Of a stretch of 64,000 nucleotides of DNA, positions 30,214 to 39,515 are shown piece after piece. This DNA comes from Variovorax paradoxus (GTDB lineage: Bacteria > Pseudomonadota > Gammaproteobacteria > Burkholderiales > Burkholderiaceae_C). The stretch covers positions 62,001 through 126,000 of the forward strand of contig NZ_JAUSXL010000002.1 in the NCBI RefSeq assembly GCF_030815975.1, given 5' to 3'. Both the position numbers and the translations under genes were made by a program. The number at the start of each line of letters is the position of its first letter. The first letter of the stretch is position 1. The notes below the pieces were generated by a model. The model was not told the origin of the DNA. It ran no database searches and saw nothing but the letters and a program-made list of their open reading frames with translations.

Positions 30214-30378
30214 GTTGAGAATCAGGTTGCGTAAAACCCGACAGCATAACGGCCAACCGGCCCGGGGCCGCCCCGGCGCTTAGGACCATCGTCCATACGG
30301 TCTTTGTGCCGCCCCCCTCTTGCAGCCCCCTAGAATGCGCCCAACTGCGTGACAGCAGCAACCAAAGGAGCTACGGCC

Positions 30379-31080
30379 ATGAACGACCGCGTTACCACCC
30401 TCGACACTTCCGCCGGCTACGGCCAGGCGCTGCCGCAGGCTGAGCGCCAACGCGTCCTGCGCAACACCTATTGGCTGCTCGCGCTGAGCATGCTGCCTAC
30501 CGTGCTGGGCGCCTGGATCGGCGTCGCCACCGGCATCACCAGTTCGCTCACGGGCGGACTGGGCCTCATGGTTTTCCTTGGCGGCGCCTTCGGCTTCATG
30601 TTCGCCATCGAGAAAACCAAGAACTCGGCCGCCGGCGTACCGGTGCTGCTGGCCTTCACCTTCTTCATGGGCCTGATGCTGTCGCGCCTGATCGCGATGG
30701 TGCTGGGCTTCAAGAACGGTTCCGAGCTCGTCATGACCGCGTTCGGCGGCACCGCCGGCGTTTTCTTCGTGATGGCGTCGCTGGCCACCGTGATCAAGCG
30801 GGACCTGTCCGGCATGGGCAAGTGGCTCTTCGTCGGCGCCATGGTGCTGATGGTGGGCGCCATCATCAACGTCTTCGTCGGCTCGAGCGCCGGCATGATG
30901 GCCATCTCGGTCGCGGCGATCGGCATCTTCTCGGCCTTCATGCTGTATGACCTGAAGCAGATCATGGACGGCGGCGAAACCAATTACATCAGTGCCACGC
31001 TGGCACTCTACCTGGACCTGTTCAACGTGTTCCAGAGCCTGCTGGCCCTGCTGGGCATCGCCGGCGGCGAACGCGACTGA
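30379..31080 (+). CDS. Bax inhibitor-1/YccA family membrane protein
   Basis: A 233-aa inner-membrane protein with seven hydrophobic segments, starting about residue 28 (TYWLLALSMLPTVLGAW) and ending near 225. The family motif MFAIEKTKNS lies in the early loop, and the closing FSAFMLYDLKQIMDGG has the conserved di-aspartyl-type region. Homologues act in calcium leak or FtsH modulation (YccA). AAAGGAG lies 8 nt before ATG 30379. A strong shared terminator follows. Confidence 0.92.
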   Translation: MNDRVTTLDTSAGYGQALPQAERQRVLRNTYWLLALSMLPTVLGAWIGVATGITSSLTGGLGLMVFLGGAFGFMFAIEKTKNSAAGVPVLLAFTFFMGLMLSRLIAMVLGFKNGSELVMTAFGGTAGVFFVMASLATVIKRDLSGMGKWLFVGAMVLMVGAIINVFVGSSAGMMAISVAAIGIFSAFMLYDLKQIMDGGETNYISATLALYLDLFNVFQSLLALLGIAGGERD

Positions 31081-31115
31081 GCGAACGCACCAGACGAACG
31101 GCGCCAAGGCGCCAA

Positions 31116-31149
31116 CATGAAAAAAGGGCCTCTCGGCCCTTTTTTCATG
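31116..31149. terminator. Bidirectional terminator containing the rlmD stop codon
   Basis: Perfect 15-bp inverted repeat CATGAAAAAAGGGCC / GGCCCTTTTTTCATG with a TCTC loop. It ends the BI-1 gene (plus) and rlmD (minus). The rlmD TGA (31147-31145) lies inside one arm. Confidence 0.9.
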
Positions 31150-32593
31150 CCAGATCGAACACCGCGATCGACTCGACGTGCGCCGTGTGCGGGAACATGT
31201 TGATCACCCCCGCGAACGTGCAGCGGTAGCCGGCCTGGTGCACCAGCAGGCCGGCGTCCCGCGCCAGGGTGGACGGATTGCAGCTCACGTACACGATGCG
31301 CTTCGGTGGTGTCCAGCCATCGGTTCGCAGCTCGGGCTGCAGGTGCAGGTCGGCCATGGCCTTGGCCAGCGCGAAGGCGCCCTCGCGCGGCGGGTCGACC
31401 AGCCACTTGTCGGCGCCGCCGTCCGCGACCAGCATGGCAGGGGTCATTTCGAAGAGGTTGCGGGCCACGAACCGCGTCGCCGACAGCGCCCGCCTGGCGG
31501 ATGTGGCGGGCTGGTTCTTCCTGAAGTTGTCGCTCGCGCGCGCGACCAGGGTGTCGCTGCCCTCGATGCCCAGAACCTCGCGGGCTCGGCTGGCCAGCGG
31601 CAGGGTGAAATTGCCGAGGCCGCAGAACCAGTCGATCACGCGCTCGTGCGCCTGCACGTCGAGAAGGCGCAGCGCCTTCCCCACCAGGGCGCGATTGATG
31701 TGCGGGTTGACCTGCGTGAAATCGGTGGGCTTGAACGGCATCGTCACACCGAACTGGGGCAGTTCGTAGGACAGCGGCATGCCGCCTTCTTCCAGCAGCT
31801 TCACCGTGTCCGGCCCCTTGGCCTGCAGCCACCACTGGACGCCGGCGTTCTGCGCCGCAAAGGCTTTCAGGCGGCCGATGTCCGCGTTGGAGAGCGGCTC
31901 AAGGTGCCTCAGCACCAGCGCGATCGTGCCGAGCAAGGTCGTCCCGGGTGCGTCGCCGCAGGCGAGCTCGATCTGCGGGCAGGTTTCGCGCGCGTCCATC
32001 GAATCGATCAACGCGCGCAGCGGCATCAGCATGTCGCTGACCTGCTTCGGCAGCACCGGACATACCTGCATGTCGGCGAGATACCGGCTCTTGCGCTCGT
32101 GGAAGCCGATCAGCACCGTGCCCTTCTTGACCACATGGCGCACCGAGAGCCGGGCGCGGTAGCGGTAGTGCCATGCCGGGCCTTCCAGCGGCCGCAGCAT
32201 GTTTTCGGGCCGCACCTTGCCGAGGTGCCACAGGTTGTCCTCGAGGGCGCGCTGCTTCACCGCAACCTGCGCCGCCTCGTCCAGATGCTGCATCTTGCAG
32301 CCACCGCACGCACCGGTGTGCAAACCGAAATGCGGGCAGCCGGGCCGAACCCGCTGCGATGATTCGCGCCGGATGGCCGTGACCGTGCCCTGCTCCCAGT
32401 TGTTCTTGCGGCGATGAACGTTGAACTGCACCTCTTCGAAAGGCAGAGCGCCTTCGATGAACACGACCATGCCTTCGGCGTTGTGCGCCACGCCTTGCGC
32501 GTCGAGGTCGAGCGACTCGACCTTGAGCCATTCGCCCGCCGCGGTCGCGGGGGTTTTCGCAGGGACTTTCTTTTCTTCGATGGATTCCGTCAT
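31145..32593 (-). CDS. rlmD: 23S rRNA (uracil-1939-C5)-methyltransferase RlmD
   Basis: SAM-dependent m5U methyltransferase of the RumA family, 482 aa. An N-terminal TRAM-like domain (residues about 20-75) is followed by the [4Fe-4S] cysteines in [19 protein letters not shown] and CPVLP. The SAM motif is [19 protein letters not shown]. The catalytic cysteine is in [13 protein letters not shown] near residue 430. Its stop codon lies in the shared terminator. It is downstream of rpoS by 28 bp and may receive readthrough from it. Confidence 0.95.
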   Translation of the reverse strand: MTESIEEKKVPAKTPATAAGEWLKVESLDLDAQGVAHNAEGMVVFIEGALPFEEVQFNVHRRKNNWEQGTVTAIRRESSQRVRPGCPHFGLHTGACGGCKMQHLDEAAQVAVKQRALEDNLWHLGKVRPENMLRPLEGPAWHYRYRARLSVRHVVKKGTVLIGFHERKSRYLADMQVCPVLPKQVSDMLMPLRALIDSMDARETCPQIELACGDAPGTTLLGTIALVLRHLEPLSNADIGRLKAFAAQNAGVQWWLQAKGPDTVKLLEEGGMPLSYELPQFGVTMPFKPTDFTQVNPHINRALVGKALRLLDVQAHERVIDWFCGLGNFTLPLASRAREVLGIEGSDTLVARASDNFRKNQPATSARRALSATRFVARNLFEMTPAMLVADGGADKWLVDPPREGAFALAKAMADLHLQPELRTDGWTPPKRIVYVSCNPSTLARDAGLLVHQAGYRCTFAGVINMFPHTAHVESIAVFDLA

Positions 32594-32621
32594 CCCCCGA
32601 TTGTCTCAGTGCCGACGCCGG

Positions 32622-33620
32622 CTAGAACAAGGCGTCGCGCCCCACGCCGGAACGGGTCAGCTGGCGCCGCATCTTGGCCAGGGCCTCGTTCTGGATCTGC
32701 CTCACGCGCTCGCGCGTCAGCCCCAGGCGCACACTCAGCACCTCGAGCGTCTCGGGCTCGCGGTCGTGCAGGCCGTAGCGGCCCTCCAGCACTTCGCGCT
32801 CGCGCGCATCGAGGGCATGGACCCATTGATCGAGCAGGCGCGCGACCTCGTGGCTGTGCGTGACGTCGGTCGGATCGCCTTGGCCATCCTCGGACGCCAC
32901 GGTGTCGGCCAGGGTGAAGCCTTCGTCTGCGTGTGCATCGCCGGCATCCAGCGAACGCGGCGCCTCGGCCAGCGCCAGCAGTTCCGCGACGGCCTGCACC
33001 TCGAGTCCCAGAAATGCGGCGACATCCTCCACGCGCACGCCATCGGGCCGATGCGCGAGGAATTCGGCATCGCCTTCGAGCGTGCGGCGGGCCCGCAGCA
33101 CCTGCTGCAGCTCACGCACCACATGCACCGGCAGGCGGATCGCACGCGCCTGGGTCATCACCGCGCGCTCGACCGACTGGCGAATCCACCAGGTCGCATA
33201 GGTGGAAAAACGAAAGCCCCGTTCGGGCTCGAACTTGGTGATGGCGTGCATCAGGCCGAGGTTGCCTTCCTCGATGAGATCGGAAAGCGGCACGCCCCGG
33301 CCCAGATAGGCCTTGGCGATGTTCACAACCAGCCTCAGGTTGTGCTCGATCATCGATTGCCGCGCTGCAAAGTCGCCGCCGCGCGCAGCGCATGCGGCCT
33401 GGTATTCCTCTTCGGGGGTAAAGAGCTCGGTGCGCCGCACCTGGCGCAGGTAGATCGTCAGCGCATCGGCACCCTCGCCGCCGAGCGAATCGGTTGCCGC
33501 AATCAGGTCTGCAGCGAGTGCAGTCTTCGCAGCCGAGCCCTGCTGGCCGTTCTCTGCCGCCCTGCCCCGGCCCACCGGCCGACGCACGGGCAGTGCGCGA
33601 CGGGGGCTGGACGTGGCCAT
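32622..33620 (-). CDS. rpoS: RNA polymerase sigma factor RpoS
   Basis: Stationary-phase/general stress sigma factor of 332 aa. Region 1.2 is [21 protein letters not shown]. Region 2 is [38 protein letters not shown]...[18 protein letters not shown] in parts. Region 3 follows, and region 4 is [30 protein letters not shown]. It starts 4 bp after the nlpD stop in the surE-pcm-nlpD-rpoS order. In enterobacteria the main rpoS promoter is inside nlpD. Stress genes in this window (csbD, glsB-like, phaP) are plausible targets. Confidence 0.96.
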   Translation of the reverse strand: MATSSPRRALPVRRPVGRGRAAENGQQGSAAKTALAADLIAATDSLGGEGADALTIYLRQVRRTELFTPEEEYQAACAARGGDFAARQSMIEHNLRLVVNIAKAYLGRGVPLSDLIEEGNLGLMHAITKFEPERGFRFSTYATWWIRQSVERAVMTQARAIRLPVHVVRELQQVLRARRTLEGDAEFLAHRPDGVRVEDVAAFLGLEVQAVAELLALAEAPRSLDAGDAHADEGFTLADTVASEDGQGDPTDVTHSHEVARLLDQWVHALDAREREVLEGRYGLHDREPETLEVLSVRLGLTRERVRQIQNEALAKMRRQLTRSGVGRDALF

Positions 33621-33624
33621 GGCA

Positions 33625-34529
33625 TCACCGGCTCGGCAAGTAGCGCGCCGGGTCGACGGGCTTGCCCTGGCGGCGGATTTCGAAATGCAGCTTGACGCGG
33701 TCGGCGTCGCTGTTGCCCATCTCGGCGATCTTCTGGCCCTTTTGCACCGACTGGTCTTCCTTCACGAGCAGCGTCTGGTTATGCGCATAGGCCGTGAGGT
33801 AGGTGTTGTTGTGCTTCAGGATGATCAGGTTGCCGTAGCCGCGCAGACCTGCGCCGGCATAGACGACGCGGCCGTCGGCCGCCGCGAGGACAGCGTCTCC
33901 CGCCTTGCCGCCGATGTCGAAGCCCTTGTTCTTGGCGTCGTCGAAACCCGCGAGCAGCGTACCGTGCGCCGGCCAGATCCAGCCGAGGTCTTCGTCGCCC
34001 GGAATTTGCTGCGGGCGCCGACGGCGACGCCGTGACCGGCGGCTTGCCGACCGCAGCGCTCGCGGGCGCCGCGGGCACCACCACCGACGGCGGCGTGACA
34101 GGCTTGGTCACCGCACCTTCGGAAGAGGAAGAAGAAGAGGCAGGTGCGGCAGCGACAGCGGTGGCCGGCCCCACCGGCGGCACCACGCGCAGCACTTGGC
34201 CGACTTCGATCAGGTCGGGATTTTCAAGGTTGTTCCAGCGAACGATGTTCTGCCAGCTTTGGCCGGTTTCGTTGCCGATGCGGCGAATCGTGTCGCCGGG
34301 CCGCACGGCGTAATAGCCCGGCTTGCCATAGTTCTCGATGCCTGGAAGCGGCTTGCCCGAGGCGTCGGTGGTGATGAGCGGGCCACCGGGTGCCGCATTG
34401 GGCGCACGCGTCATCGTGCCGCGGTCTTCGACCGGTGCCGGCCCTCGCGGTGCGGCGCAGCCCGCGATCACGAGCACAACGGCCAACGTGATACCAGCGC
34501 ACCCAACTCCGATTGCCAAAACCCTGCAT
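33625..34529 (-). pseudogene. nlpD: nlpD, LysM/M23 lipoprotein gene with two frameshifts
   Basis: The gene encodes the division-associated amidase activator NlpD, but three frames are needed to read it. ATG 34529, with AAGGA overlapping the pcm stop, gives MQGFGNRSW. The lipobox (LVIAGC) and LysM domain (YYAVRPGDTIRRIG...) are one frame over, and the M23 domain (GDEDLGWIWPAHGTLLAGFD to DPARYLPSR) another. The 905-nt span is 2 nt over a multiple of three. Removing one C from CCC at 34502-34504 and one from CCC at 33998-34000 restores a 300-aa protein. Either two sequence errors or a real pseudogene; a TTG start at 34519 would remove only the first shift and leaves an uncharged signal peptide. 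Confidence 0.8.
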
Positions 34530-34540
34530 TTGTTGTTCCT

Positions 34541-35314
34541 TCAAGCGATGCCCGATTTTAGGGGGACAAAGTGAACCGCCTCAAGAATGCGGCGCTCGAG
34601 TCCACGGGCGGTTTTATCGATGACGACAAGCGCTTGTCCGCCGCCTGCCGAATGCGTGGGCGCCACGATGCGCCCGCCGACGGCGAGTTGTTCGATCCAG
34701 GCCTGCGGCACTGCTTCGCCGCCTGCCGCGGCGATGATGCCGGCATACGGAGCACCCTTGGCATAGCCGACCATGCCGTCACCCAGCATCAGATGAACCG
34801 TGGCCAGCCGGAAGTGCCGCAGGTTGGCGCGCGCGCGCTCGTGCAGTCCGCGCAGGCGCTCGATGCTGTAGACCTCCGTGGCCACGTGGTTCAGCACCGC
34901 CGCCTGGTAGCCGCAGCCGGTGCCGATTTCCAGCACGCGGCCAAGACGGTCCTGCGGCTTGCCGGCCAGCGCGGGCGCGCCCAGCAGGAGCTCGATCATG
35001 CGGGCCACCACGCTCGGCTTCGAGATGGTCTGGCCCAGCCCGATCGGCAGGCTCGTGTCTTCGTACGCCTGGTTGACGAGCGCGCTGTCGACGAAGCGAT
35101 GCCGCTCGACCGCGCTCAGGGCGCGCAGCACGCGCGGATCGGCAATGCCCTGGGCGGCGAGCTTCTGCACCATGCGCGCGCGCACGGCGTCGGAGGCCAT
35201 CGAAGGCGTGGTCGGCACCATCGGCTTGGCAGGCACGGCGGGCAGGCGCCCGCGTGTGGCGGCCGATGCAGTGGGGGTCAGGCGAACCGGAAATCCAGGC
35301 CGTTGCGTGGCCAT
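34541..35314 (-). CDS. pcm: Protein-L-isoaspartate O-methyltransferase
   Basis: Repairs isomerised Asp/Asn residues in aged proteins by SAM-dependent methylation; 257 aa. The SAM motif is VLEIGTGCGYQAAVL (about residue 128). The substrate motif SLPIGLGQTISKPSVVARM precedes it, and PYAGIIAAAGGEAVPQAWIEQL follows. An Ala/Pro-rich N-terminal extension of about 40 residues is longer than in E. coli Pcm. ATG 35314 lies 2 nt after the surE stop; TTG 35320 is an alternative. The nlpD SD overlaps its stop. Confidence 0.94.
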   Translation of the reverse strand: MATQRPGFPVRLTPTASAATRGRLPAVPAKPMVPTTPSMASDAVRARMVQKLAAQGIADPRVLRALSAVERHRFVDSALVNQAYEDTSLPIGLGQTISKPSVVARMIELLLGAPALAGKPQDRLGRVLEIGTGCGYQAAVLNHVATEVYSIERLRGLHERARANLRHFRLATVHLMLGDGMVGYAKGAPYAGIIAAAGGEAVPQAWIEQLAVGGRIVAPTHSAGGGQALVVIDKTARGLERRILEAVHFVPLKSGIA

Positions 35315-35316
35315 GC

Positions 35317-36075
35317 TCAATTACCGAGACGGGCAACCGTCTCGCGCCATTGGCCCAGGTTGGCATGGTCGGTCAGGTCGATCTGCAGCGGCGTCAGCGC
35401 AATGTGGCCGGCGGTGGTTGCATGGAAATCGGTGCCTTCGCCGCTGTCCTTGGCGGCTCCGGCGCCTGCAATCCAGTACATCGTGTCGCCCCGCGGGCTT
35501 TCCTGCGTGATGACTTTCTCCGCGGCATGGCGGCGGCCCAGCCGGCAAACCTGGACTGGCTTGAGCTCTTCGAGCGGCCGGTTCGGAACGTTCACATTGA
35601 GCAGGAAAGCGCCTCCATCCAGCATGCGCTCGCGCTCGATCTGCTGCACCAGCCTCCGGGCCACCTGCGCGGCCGCATCGACATGCGCCCAGCCCTTCTC
35701 GATCTGCGAGAACGCGATGGCCGGGATGCCGAACAGATAGGCCTCCATGGCTGCACCCACGGTGCCCGAGTAGATGGTGTCGTCGCCCATGTTGGCGCCG
35801 TTGTTGATGCCGGAAACCACCAGGTCGGGCCGATAGTCGAGCAGCCCCTTGAGCGCGATGTGAACGCAATCGGCCGGCGTGCCCGTCACATAGCGAAAGC
35901 CGTTGTGCGCCTTGTGCACGTAGAGCGGCGCTGCCAATGTGAGGGCATTCGACTTGGCGCTGTTGTTGTGCTCGGGCGCAACCACCTCGACGTCCGCGAT
36001 GTCTTTCAATGCGTCGTGCAATGCGACGATGCCCGGCGCCTGAAAACCATCGTCGTTGGAAATAAGTATCTTCAT
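35317..36075 (-). CDS. surE: 5'/3'-nucleotidase SurE
   Basis: Metal-dependent survival nucleotidase/exopolyphosphatase of 252 aa. The metal-binding start is MKILISNDDGFQAPGI, and the second metal motif is VSGINNGANMGDDTIYSGTVGAAMEA. It is first gene of surE-pcm-nlpD-rpoS and is nearly contiguous with pcm. It diverges from a quinone oxidoreductase across 127 bp. Confidence 0.96.
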   Translation of the reverse strand: MKILISNDDGFQAPGIVALHDALKDIADVEVVAPEHNNSAKSNALTLAAPLYVHKAHNGFRYVTGTPADCVHIALKGLLDYRPDLVVSGINNGANMGDDTIYSGTVGAAMEAYLFGIPAIAFSQIEKGWAHVDAAAQVARRLVQQIERERMLDGGAFLLNVNVPNRPLEELKPVQVCRLGRRHAAEKVITQESPRGDTMYWIAGAGAAKDSGEGTDFHATTAGHIALTPLQIDLTDHANLGQWRETVARLGN

Positions 36076-36202
36076 GGTGCTTTTCAGTGCCCGGATTGTA
36101 GGCGCCGCGTGCGTCGCAGCAGGGACAACGGCGGCCTGCCGCGCCCCCTATCATCGCCTCGCATTCCCGCCCACACACGACTGATTCAAAGGAGACCCGA
36201 GC

Positions 36203-37189
36203 ATGCACGCATGGCTTTGCGAAAACCCCACCGGCGTCGATGCGCTGACCTGGAAAGAACTGCCGACGCCGGCGCCGGGTCCAGGCCAGGTGCTGATCGA
36301 AATCAGGGCGGCCAGCCTCAACTTTCCCGATCTGCTGATCGTGCAGAACAAATACCAGATCAAGCCGCCCCTGCCGTTCGTGCCCGGTTCAGAATACGCC
36401 GGCGTCATTCAGGCGGTGGGCGAAGGCGTCACCCACCTGAAGACCGGCCAGAACGTGGCGTGCCTCTCGGGCACGGGCGGGTTTGCAACCCACGCGCTGG
36501 CACCGGCGGCGCTCTGCATGCCGCTGCCCGAAGGCTTTGGCCATGTCGATGCGGCGGCGTTCATCATGATCTATGCCACCTCGTGGCATGCGCTGATGGA
36601 CCGCGCGCAGCTCAAGGCCGGAGAAACCGTGCTCGTGCTCGGTGCCGCGGGCGGGGTGGGCACTGCAGCCATACAAATCGCAAAGGCAGCGGGCGCAAAG
36701 GTGATTGCAGCGGCTTCCACTGACGAAAAATGCGAACTCTGCCGCTCCATTGGCGCCGACGCCACGATCAACTACACGACGCATGCGCTTCCAGGCGGTT
36801 TTCGCGACGCCATCAAGGCCGCCACCGATGGCAAAGGCCCGGATGTCATTTACGACCCGGTAGGCGGTGATTTCGCCGAGCCGGCATTTCGCTCGATTGG
36901 CTGGCGCGGACGCTATTTGGTGGTCGGCTTTGCCTCCGGGCCGATTCCGTCGCTGCCATTGAACCTAACGCTGTTGAAAGGCGCCTCCCTGGTCGGCGTG
37001 TTCTGGGGCGATTTCGCCAAGCGCGAGCCCAAGGCCAATGCACAAATGATGGCCGAATTGGCGCACTGGTACGGACAGGGAAAGATCAAGCCCGTGATCG
37101 ACAGCACGATGCAGATGTCACAATTGAAAGCTGCCTATGCCCACATGGGATCGCGCGGCGTTAAGGGAAAACTCGTGATGGTGAACTGA
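36203..37189 (+). CDS. NADPH:quinone oxidoreductase (zinc-independent MDR)
   Basis: Medium-chain dehydrogenase/reductase of 328 aa, QOR group. The N-terminal GroES-like domain has PFVPGSEYAGVI and no zinc-ligand cysteine set. The NADPH Rossmann motif is VLVLGAAGGVGTAAIQIAKAAGAKVI (first part at about residue 143). The catalytic-domain tail GKIKPVIDSTMQMSQLKAAYAHM is typical. AAAGGAG lies 7 nt before the start. It is followed by a long bidirectional terminator shared with the H-NS gene. The substrate is unknown. Confidence 0.9.
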   Translation: MHAWLCENPTGVDALTWKELPTPAPGPGQVLIEIRAASLNFPDLLIVQNKYQIKPPLPFVPGSEYAGVIQAVGEGVTHLKTGQNVACLSGTGGFATHALAPAALCMPLPEGFGHVDAAAFIMIYATSWHALMDRAQLKAGETVLVLGAAGGVGTAAIQIAKAAGAKVIAAASTDEKCELCRSIGADATINYTTHALPGGFRDAIKAATDGKGPDVIYDPVGGDFAEPAFRSIGWRGRYLVVGFASGPIPSLPLNLTLLKGASLVGVFWGDFAKREPKANAQMMAELAHWYGQGKIKPVIDSTMQMSQLKAAYAHMGSRGVKGKLVMVN

Positions 37190-37215
37190 GCGCCTCGGGT
37201 TTGTCCGGGTTCGCG

Positions 37216-37254
37216 CCCAATAAAAAAGCCCGCATCGCGGGCTTTTTTATTGGG
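37216..37254. terminator. Long bidirectional terminator
   Basis: An 18-bp perfect stem (CCCAATAAAAAAGCCCGC and its complement) with a 3-nt loop, flanked internally by A6 and T6. It separates the quinone oxidoreductase (plus) from the H-NS-family gene (minus). Confidence 0.93.
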
Positions 37255-37273
37255 CGGCGGCCTTCTCGGGCGC

Positions 37274-37618
37274 CTACTTGATCTCGAACTCGGAAAGCGA
37301 CTTGCCCGCGGCCAGCGCCTCGGTCACCCAACGTGGCTTGCGGCCACGGCCACCAGACCAGGTTTCGCCGGTCGGGCCGCGGTATTTGGCTGCTGCCTTG
37401 ACCGCGGGAACACCAGCGCTGCGCTTGACTGAGCCGCCGCGTGCGCTGAGTTTCAGATCGGAAGCTGTCAAACCGTATTCGGCGATCTTCCTGCGCACGT
37501 CTTCAATCACGCCCGAGCGCTCTTGGTTGCGAAGGTCTTCGGCCTGCTTGCGCAATTGCGCAATCTGCTCGTCGTACTTCTTGATCTGAGAATTGATATC
37601 GGCAAGGGTCGAAGCCAT
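37274..37618 (-). CDS. H-NS histone-family nucleoid protein
   Basis: A 114-aa H-NS family DNA-binding protein. It has an N-terminal coiled coil for oligomerisation (about residues 5-45, INSQIKKYDEQIAQLRKQAEDL), a basic linker, and the C-terminal DNA-binding domain KYRGPTGETWSGGRGRKPRWV with the core Arg-Gly-Arg hook. AGGAG lies 5 nt before the ATG, and a promoter is visible at 37651-37678. Such proteins silence AT-rich, often foreign, DNA in Burkholderiales. Confidence 0.93.
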   Translation of the reverse strand: MASTLADINSQIKKYDEQIAQLRKQAEDLRNQERSGVIEDVRRKIAEYGLTASDLKLSARGGSVKRSAGVPAVKAAAKYRGPTGETWSGGRGRKPRWVTEALAAGKSLSEFEIK

Positions 37619-37650
37619 TGTTGGACTCCTGAAAATTGGAAACGGGGCGG

Positions 37651-37678
37651 ATTTTAATTCAATTCCAATTTATTACAA
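37651..37678 (-). promoter_or_regulatory. Promoter of the H-NS-family gene
   Basis: Minus strand: TTGTAA (37678-37673), a 16-nt spacer and TAAAAT (37656-37651), about 33 bp before the start codon in an unusually AT-rich patch. Confidence 0.6.
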
Positions 37679-37881
37679 GCGGGCCGTTGCGAGAAAATTG
37701 AAGCCGAGCGACAGGTTTGTGGCAGCGCACAATGCAGCGCGCACCGGTCTGGACGCTTTTTATCAAACCAAAGGAAGAGTGCTGGCCCGGCCGCAGGAGC
37801 CGGAAATGACAACGCCGGGGCTGGCCCGGCGCTGTGTTCCCGTGGACGCTATTGCGCAATAGCAGCCGGGAAAGGTATTTT

Positions 37882-37958
37882 TGGGGTGGCTGATGGGACT
37901 CGAACCCACGACGACCAGAATCACAATCTGGGACTCTACCAGCTGAGCTACAGCCACC
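37882..37958 (-). tRNA. tRNA-His (GUG)
   Basis: The minus strand folds into a full cloverleaf. The acceptor is GTGGCTG/CAGCCAC, the D-arm GCTCAGCTGGTAGAGT, the anticodon stem CCAGA/TCTGG around loop TTGTGAT (anticodon GTG), and the T-arm GTGGG TTCGAGT CCCAT. The gene includes the extra 5' G (-1) facing C73, the histidine tRNA identity element, and an encoded CCA. Confidence 0.97.
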
Positions 37959-38032
37959 GCAGAGCCTTCAATTGTAGCGGCAAAAACCCGGGTTTTCGCC
38001 ACCGGGGCATGCGAACTGGCCTGAAATCCTTT

Positions 38033-38665
38033 TCAACCCGTGGCGAGAGGGCCCGCAGGGGCCGTCTTCTTGATCTTGATCGAACCGTCCGGCCTTTCGC
38101 AGGTGCCGATCAACAGGCCGCTGGCGAGCGCGTGCTCCCGCAGGATGTCGAATACCTCGTCGCGACCGGGTGCGGCGGAAAACACAGGCGTGTTATCGAG
38201 CGCAAACAACTGAAAAGCGTAGCGGTGAGCGCCGTGGCCCGGGGGCGGATCGGGCGGCAGCCAGGCGGTTTGCAGCCCGGAGTTGCGCCCTACGCGCAAA
38301 CCGGCGGCGCCAGCGTTGTCCCGGCTCGGGATGGCCGCCTCGTCGAGCTTGCCTTCGTTCGGCTGCAGCCCGACGACGATCGCATGCACGAGCGGATTCG
38401 GCGTCGGCGAATCGGCGTCCTCGACCACCAGCACCAGCGATTGGGTGCCCACGGGAAGGTCGGCCCATTGCAGCGGCGGCGAGAGGCCCTCTCCATCGGC
38501 CGTATAGCGCGACGGCAGGGGCGCATGGTCCGCGAAGGCAACGCTGCTCAAGGCGATCGACGCCATGCCCTGCCGCATGCCCAGCGCATTGAAGACGATC
38601 TTGTCCAGGCCCGCGCGCATCCCCAGCAGCGCGTGACCGATGACTTCAGGCAATTTTTCCAGCAT
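38033..38665 (-). CDS. YbhB/YbcL (PEBP) family protein
   Basis: A phosphatidylethanolamine-binding/Raf-kinase-inhibitor-like protein of 210 aa. Family motifs are LSPPLQWADLPVGTQSLVLVVEDADSP in parts, LVHAIVVGLQPNEG, and YAFQLFALDNTP. Bacterial members have no settled function. The start is ambiguous: ATG 38665 (MLEKLPEVIG) fits the family best, whereas ATG 38725 would add 20 residues; neither has a well-placed SD. Confidence 0.85.
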   Translation of the reverse strand: MLEKLPEVIGHALLGMRAGLDKIVFNALGMRQGMASIALSSVAFADHAPLPSRYTADGEGLSPPLQWADLPVGTQSLVLVVEDADSPTPNPLVHAIVVGLQPNEGKLDEAAIPSRDNAGAAGLRVGRNSGLQTAWLPPDPPPGHGAHRYAFQLFALDNTPVFSAAPGRDEVFDILREHALASGLLIGTCERPDGSIKIKKTAPAGPLATG

Positions 38666-38885
38666 GCCCTCGGTATAGCGCTGCGCCGCGAAACGCTCTG
38701 TAGGACGCAGCAGCAACCACGACATGGCCGTCTGCGCCAAAGTTCTCGAACTCGAGCCCGACGTGATTCACAACGGTTGGCGCCAGCCTTGCTCCGCTAT
38801 CATGAGCGCCGCTTGCATCGACGCGACGGTTCGCGCTTTTCGCCGCGGCCTCCACTTTCCACTTCACCGCCAAAGGAATTTCTTC

Positions 38886-39134
38886 ATGAGCATCGTCTGG
38901 ACCATCCTGATCGGGTTCATCGTGGGTCTGGTGGCGCGGGCCGTCAAGCCGGGCGACGATTCCGCAGGCTTCATCGTGACCACGCTGATCGGCGTCGCGG
39001 GCTCCTTGATCGTGACCTATGTCGGCCAGGCACTCGGCTGGTACACCGCGGGCCAAGGTGCAGGCTTCATTGCGTCGGTGCTCGGCGCGATCGTGCTGCT
39101 GATCCTGTACGGCCTGGTCAAGCGCAAGAGCTGA
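38886..39134 (+). CDS. GlsB/YeaQ/YmgE family stress-response membrane protein
   Basis: An 82-aa transglycosylase-associated family membrane protein with three glycine-rich helices: residues about 2-20 (IVWTILIGFIVGLVARAV), 28-50 and 58-78, with a Lys/Arg-rich end. Family members are induced by general stress and often depend on RpoS. AAAGGAA lies 9 nt before the ATG. The GIY-YIG-like gene follows 21 bp later. Confidence 0.9.
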   Translation: MSIVWTILIGFIVGLVARAVKPGDDSAGFIVTTLIGVAGSLIVTYVGQALGWYTAGQGAGFIASVLGAIVLLILYGLVKRKS

Positions 39135-39155
39135 TTCGACGGGCAGTGCGGATCG

Positions 39156-39488
39156 ATGCCGCGCAAGCCACGGGCCAGGCACCACGTCTACGTGGTGGAA
39201 CTCGATGACCGCGTCTGGAACCATGGCCGGTTCAGGCGCGCCAACCCCGACTATCAGCTCGGCAAGCCCTTTGTCTACGTGGGAATGACCGGGCTCGACC
39301 CTGACATCCGCTTCGACAAGCACAAGGCCGGCATCCAGGCCAGCAGCTTCGTTCTGGCCTTCGGCCTCCGGTTGCTGCCCGCTCTCTACGAACGCTACAA
39401 CCCGATGAGCTACGAGGATGCGCGCTCGATGGAGGTCGAACTCGGCATCGCGCTGCGCAAGAGCGGCTACGGCGTCTGGCAGGCCTGA
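39156..39488 (+). CDS. Stand-alone GIY-YIG-like domain protein
   Basis: A 110-aa basic protein that I read as a minimal GIY-YIG nuclease fold. The two beta strands are HHVYVVEL (residues 9-16) and FVYVGMTG (about 39-46). An arginine follows in DIRFDKHKAG, and a candidate metal-binding glutamate lies in MEVELGIAL (about residue 92). An insertion (residues 17-37) separates the strands, longer than in UvrC. There is no fused domain. It is 21 bp after the GlsB-like gene. The family call is by motif only and the substrate is unknown. Confidence 0.65.
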   Translation: MPRKPRARHHVYVVELDDRVWNHGRFRRANPDYQLGKPFVYVGMTGLDPDIRFDKHKAGIQASSFVLAFGLRLLPALYERYNPMSYEDARSMEVELGIALRKSGYGVWQA

Positions 39489-39515
39489 GGCCGATCGCCT
39501 TCCTGCAGCGGCGCC

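Noticed and set aside
34517..34519. TTG 34519 as the real nlpD start, removing the first frameshift.
   Set aside because: It has an SD too close, and the resulting signal peptide has no positive charge, whereas ATG 34529 has a well-placed SD; kept only as an alternative.
37593..37862. An 89-codon plus-strand frame between the H-NS gene and tRNA-His.
   Set aside because: No domain and no SD; it overlaps the H-NS promoter. The composition looks intergenic.
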